From the NCBI RefSeq assembly GCF_009755605.1, contig NZ_WPNZ01000017.1, forward strand, positions 124,001-188,000: 64,000 nucleotides of DNA, given 5' to 3'. Origin of the DNA: Streptomyces typhae. Its GTDB lineage: Bacteria; Actinomycetota; Actinomycetes; Streptomycetales; Streptomycetaceae. The notes below the pieces were generated by a model, which did no database searches, was not told where the DNA came from, and saw only the letters and a list, made by a program, of their open reading frames with translations. Below are positions 62,501 to 64,000 of the stretch, in pieces; within the stretch, counting starts at the first letter, position 1, and every line of letters begins with the position of its first letter. The translations under genes were made by a program, and so were the position numbers.

Positions 62501-63275
62501 CTACCACCGGCGTCCCGCACTGACCGCCGACCGCTTCGTCGCCGACCCGTACGGCCCGCCGGGCAGCCGCATGTACCGCACCGGCGACCTGGCCCGCTGG
62601 AACGCCGAGGGACAGCTCGAGTACGCCGGCCGCGCCGACGACCAGGTCAAGATCCGTGGGGTGCGGGTCGAACCCGCCGAGGTCGAAGCGGTCCTCGCCG
62701 GCCACCCGGAGGTGGCCCAGGCCGTGGTCGTCGCCCGCGACAGCACCGTGGGCCCCGGCAAGCGACTGATCGGCTACGTGGTGCCCCGGGCCGCTGCCGC
62801 GGACGGCGGCGACCGGTCCGCAGCCGCACGGACCGCCGCCCTCGCCGACGAGATACGCGACCACCTCCACGAGCGGCTGCCCGCCCACATGGTGCCCGCC
62901 GCCGTCGTGCCCCTCACCGCCCTCCCCCTGACCCCCAACGGCAAGCTGGACAGGAAGGCCCTGCCGGCCCCCGGCGTCACCGCAAGCGCCGCCCACCGGG
63001 CGCCGCGCACCCCGCAGGAAGCACGCCTGTGCGACCTGTTCGCCGACGTCCTCGGCATGGCGCGCGTCGGCGTCGACGACAACTTCTTCGAGCTGGGCGG
63101 CCACTCACTGCTCGCCGTCAACCTGGTCGGCCGGATCCGCGACGCGTTCGGCGTCGACGTGCCCATCAGCGCGGTGCTCGGCGCCCGCGACGTGGCGGAC
63201 CTCGCCCGCACCCTGAAGAACGCCTCAGCCACCAAGCGGCCCGCACTGCGCCGGATGAACAGGAGCGCCAAGTAA
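56574..63275 (+). CDS. Dimodular NRPS, A-PCP-E-C-A-PCP
   Basis: 2233 residues. Adenylation 1 (~15-565, VIYTSGSTGTPKGVG; by manual alignment the pocket letters read D-A-F-F-W-G-V-V-F-K, closest to branched aliphatic such as Ile/Val); carrier 1 (Ser in FFTVGGDSIQS, ~613); epimerisation (~660-1130, HHLVVDGVSW, RTVGWFTSVFPV, SFNYLGRF); condensation of D-to-L type inferred from position (~1160-1590, HHVLLDGWS); adenylation 2 (~1620-2140, YTSGSTGTPKGVMITH; atypical NAYGQSESFYAT in place of the usual YGPTE); carrier 2 (FFELGGHSLLAV, ~2177). It starts a peptide with a probably D-configured first residue; no starter condensation domain, so this is a loading protein. Codon 201 is TTA (57174-57176). A 39-bp tandem duplication lengthens adenylation 1. 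Confidence 0.95.
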   Translation: MTDLRESSTAAQPIPHETLPALFERQAAATPDAVAVLSCEGEELTYRQLDERTSRLARLLVAHGPVRESIVAVALRRSPEYVVAVLAILKAGGVYLPIDPEYPVERLEFMLRDAAPAVVVTDTGSGGRLPRTGVPRIVLDEQDTVDALAAVPDEDLATAPGGTGDPDQLAHVIYTSGSTGTPKGVGVTHRGVASLTVDHRLRGDAYARVLQHAPLAFDASTFELWVPLLCGGAVVVARPGLLDAPALAAVVTEHRVTAAFVSAGLFKAVAEEQPECFRGVRTLWTGGDVVSPAAVRRVLDACPGVTVHNVYGPTETSVFATCRPVTDPREVPAPLPIGRMMDHRSGHVLDERLRPVAPGESGELYLTGAGLARGYLGRRGLTAERFVADPFGAPGERMYRTGDVVAWTPDGELDFRGRADGQVKIRGFRVEPGEIEAVLEKHPSVAHALVVPYEGQTGRHRQLVAYVVPASTAARPAPAGQEDGRTGQGTTAGQEDGATCQGTKAGRDQGNGPAGTGHFALATGFAAVELRAFAARALPEYLLPAAFTVIDELPLTPNGKLDRAGLPEPDFRGAAYRAPRTEREEQLAGLFAEVLGVERVGADDDFFTVGGDSIQSIQLATRARARGLVLGAQQIFEHRTVTRLAETLTGSPARPAPVLEELPGGGVGFLPHLPVTRWVRDWGPGFARFLQAMVLDLPAGIDQEQLTATLGAVVDRHDLLRARLVEDDGGGLHVPPAGTTDVGGLIRRVECAGDWESQSWRAALMGEVDAAAGRLDPAAGVVAQFVWFDTGPERGGRLLVALHHLVVDGVSWRILMPDLATAWRQVRAGRTPRLPPVGTSVRRWAHALVEEAARPQRVAELELWRSLVDGPDPVLGARRLDARADTVSTLTKTRVTLPVEVTETLLTTLPAAFRGGVNDGLLAALAVAVARWRRARGVEEDSTLIRLEGHGREEAAAPGADLSRTVGWFTSVFPVRLDVSGADLEDVLTGGAAAGRVVKAVKEQLLRVPDKGIGYGLLRHLNPETSDALAGYGTGQVSFNYLGRFSAASDMPEELRGLGFTQAPGLADLAELDAGQHPDMAAPAELDINAHVTDTPEGPRLGGSFTAPRGVLDPDEVRELAELWCQALKGLARHATGPDAGGLTPSDVALPAVTQGHIEDWERRHPGLSDVWPASPLQSGLLFHSKVEAEAGGTFDSYHEQYVLHLSGTVDPARLRVAAQALLDRHPVLRTAFVPGPDGGLVQLVVDGVRLPWTHLDLSGLDDGERERAHERFLTDDLAAHFDPATPPMLRLAQLTTAAGHHELVLTVHHVLLDGWSLPLLIQDLLFLYAADGDASGLPRARSYREYLTWLGKQDTRDSVRAWARELDGVTEPTLLAPQALDIPASGIGQADVPLTPARARDLARRAGDVGVTLNTLIQGAWGVLLGGMTGRQDVVFSATVSGRPPALPGVDETVGMFLNTVPVRVRCAPGRPFAHLLTDLQQAQAALMDHHHVGLTEIQRATGLAPLFDTMIAFESFPLDRAGIGEASAAAGFSVAGMRTFTASHYPVTLFVYPDGPHPRLTLQYQRHAFAPQEATALAARFGRVLTGLTADVDQPVGGVDLLLPGEHAAPSCEAHDTVTPEPGTTLVETWRRQVARTPQATAVVCGDQALTYGELDARVRALAAELTARGARPESVVGLALPRSADLVTGMLAILTAGAAYLPIDPAYPGKRLDLILGQARPVLIVTDTATSGALPQPDIPRLCVDDPGPATAADRTPPKETARAATPLPEHLAYVMYTSGSTGTPKGVMITHAGVVNGITQLARRVGIDAHTHVLAGTSVNFDVSVFEILTTLSQGGRVEVVRDALVLAERETLAADVISTVPSVFAELGDRMGAITGLKTAVFAGEALPAALVDRIRQTLPWVRVINAYGQSESFYATTFTADEGWRTADGASAPIGTPIGNMRAHVLGPGLTPLPPGTVGELYVAGIVGRGYHRRPALTADRFVADPYGPPGSRMYRTGDLARWNAEGQLEYAGRADDQVKIRGVRVEPAEVEAVLAGHPEVAQAVVVARDSTVGPGKRLIGYVVPRAAAADGGDRSAAARTAALADEIRDHLHERLPAHMVPAAVVPLTALPLTPNGKLDRKALPAPGVTASAAHRAPRTPQEARLCDLFADVLGMARVGVDDNFFELGGHSLLAVNLVGRIRDAFGVDVPISAVLGARDVADLARTLKNASATKRPALRRMNRSAK
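58008..58085 (+). repeat. 39-bp in-frame tandem duplication in the first A domain
   Basis: Two copies (58008-58046, 58047-58085) starting GCCGGGCAGGAGGACGGA, encoding AGQEDGRTGQGTT and AGQEDGATCQGTK. It sits in the small C-terminal subdomain between the A8 region (KIRGFRVEPGEIE) and the A10 Lys (TPNGKLDR), a loop that tolerates insertions. Confidence 0.85.
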
Positions 63276-64000
63276 ATGATCCCTCTGTCCTACGCGCAGC
63301 GCCGCCTGTGGTTCATCGACCGCTTCGAGGGGCCGTCGGCGACGTACAACCTGCCCTTCGTCATCCAGCTCACCGGCGCACTGGACACCCGGGCACTGGC
63401 CTCGGCCGTGCGGGACGTGGTCGCACGCCACGAGAGCCTGCGCACCCTGATCGTGGAGAGCCCCGACGGCGTACCCGAACAGCGCATCGTCCCGAAGGAG
63501 GAGATGTGCCTGGAGGTCCCGCTCGTCGAGGTGGCCCCCGACGACGCCGCCGCGGCCGTGTCCACCGCCGCCGGCCACGTGTTCACCCTCGCCGAGGACA
63601 TCCCCGTACGGGCCACCCTGTTCCGCACCGGGCCCCGTGAGCACCGGCTGCTGTTCCTGGCCCACCACATCGCCACCGACGGCGAGTCCATGGGCCCGCT
63701 CGTCCGCGACCTCACCGCCGCCTACACCGCCCGCGTCACGGGCGGCCGGCCCGACTGGCCCGAACTGCCCGTCCAGTACGCGGACTACACGATGTGGCAG
63801 CGGGAGCTCCTGGGCGAGGAGGACGACCCCGACAGCGTCCTGGCCACCCAACTGTCCCACTGGCGCGACGAACTGGCCGGCGCCCCGCAGCCGTTGCGCC
63901 TGCCCACCGACCGCCCCCGGCCGCCGGTGGCAGGACACCACGGGGACACCGTCGAGTTCACCGTCGACGCGGAGCTGTTCGCCGAGGCCGAACAGCTCGC
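63276..64000 (+). CDS. NRPS beginning with a condensation domain (3' end outside window)
   Basis: ATG at 63276 directly follows the previous stop, with AGGAGC upstream. The visible ~241 residues are the N-terminal half of a condensation domain: IPLSYAQRRLWFIDRFEGPSATYN (C1), RHESLRTLI (C2), LFLAHHIATDGESMGPLVRDL (C3, HHxxxDG intact) and YADYTMWQRELLG (C4). The opening is typical of an L-L condensation domain, suggesting that the residue loaded by the second module of the upstream protein is L. The motif continues past the window edge. Confidence 0.93.
   Translation, partial: MIPLSYAQRRLWFIDRFEGPSATYNLPFVIQLTGALDTRALASAVRDVVARHESLRTLIVESPDGVPEQRIVPKEEMCLEVPLVEVAPDDAAAAVSTAAGHVFTLAEDIPVRATLFRTGPREHRLLFLAHHIATDGESMGPLVRDLTAAYTARVTGGRPDWPELPVQYADYTMWQRELLGEEDDPDSVLATQLSHWRDELAGAPQPLRLPTDRPRPPVAGHHGDTVEFTVDAELFAEAEQL

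Noticed and set aside
57174..63104. Very long open frame on the minus strand opposite the NRPS
   Set aside because: A GC-rich shadow frame; its translation has no domain and the plus strand is clearly an NRPS. Similar long shadows opposite 9159-11473, 14767-17499 and 24451-28056 were ignored.

Overview
The window is high-GC actinobacterial DNA, almost certainly from Streptomyces. Supporting signs are strong G/C bias at third codon positions, frequent GTG starts, translationally coupled operons, twin-arginine secreted proteins, LuxR/LAL, MarR, TetR and ArsR-type regulators, and rare TTA codons in key secondary-metabolism genes. It is a specialised-metabolism region with three biosynthetic loci separated by a decayed, IS-containing stretch.

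Region 1 (1-33244) is a large unusual biosynthetic cluster. The minus strand carries a PaaK-like adenylate-forming ligase (cut by the window start), an amidohydrolase-fold protein that has lost its HxH metal motif, and an FAD aromatic hydroxylase. A MarR regulator and an MFS exporter follow. A second minus-strand group holds an aspartokinase, an O-methyltransferase, a HAD phosphatase, a pseudouridine-glycosidase homologue, an aldo/keto reductase, an NmrA-type reductase and a secreted esterase. The glycosidase/phosphatase pair resembles the AlnA/AlnB C-ribosylation pair of alnumycin biosynthesis. A LAL-type LuxR activator with a TTA codon precedes a plus-strand operon: PhzE-like ADIC synthase, class II DAHP synthase, EntA-like dehydrogenase, PhzD-like isochorismatase (together giving 3-hydroxyanthranilate), then a UbiX/UbiD/VdcD non-oxidative decarboxylase and a secreted protein. 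A secreted bicovalent flavin oxidase follows on the minus strand. Then comes a plus-strand operon of ACP, FabF-like ketosynthase, MMPL exporter and type III polyketide synthase. I infer an aminophenol-type aromatic that is acylated or condensed, hydroxylated, methylated and probably C-ribosylated. I do not recognise a known cluster with this gene set.

Region 2 (33752-41433) has two paralogous secreted proteins, a NarL-type response regulator, and a complete lasso-peptide locus: precursor, hairpin, cyclase, RRE protein, leader peptidase and two-gene ABC exporter. The predicted 18-residue core has one ring Cys and a C-terminal Cys, the rare class III (BI-32169-like) layout, and probably starts with Ala.

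Region 3 (41475-56573) holds ordinary accessory genes (secreted protein, ArsR-like and TetR regulators, agmatine deiminase-family lipoprotein) and then a decayed zone: dehydrogenase and Nudix remnants, two tiny secreted proteins, an ISL3-family element with perfect 8-bp target duplication and a DUF4259 passenger gene, a frameshifted NmrA gene beside a TetR gene with two matching operators, a 43-residue Gly-rich peptide, and a SUKH-domain protein. A 1.85-kb stretch without a recognisable gene leads into Region 4.

Region 4 (56574-64000) is the start of an NRPS locus: a dimodular A-PCP-E-C-A-PCP protein with a TTA codon, and the beginning of a second NRPS opening with a condensation domain that runs off the window.
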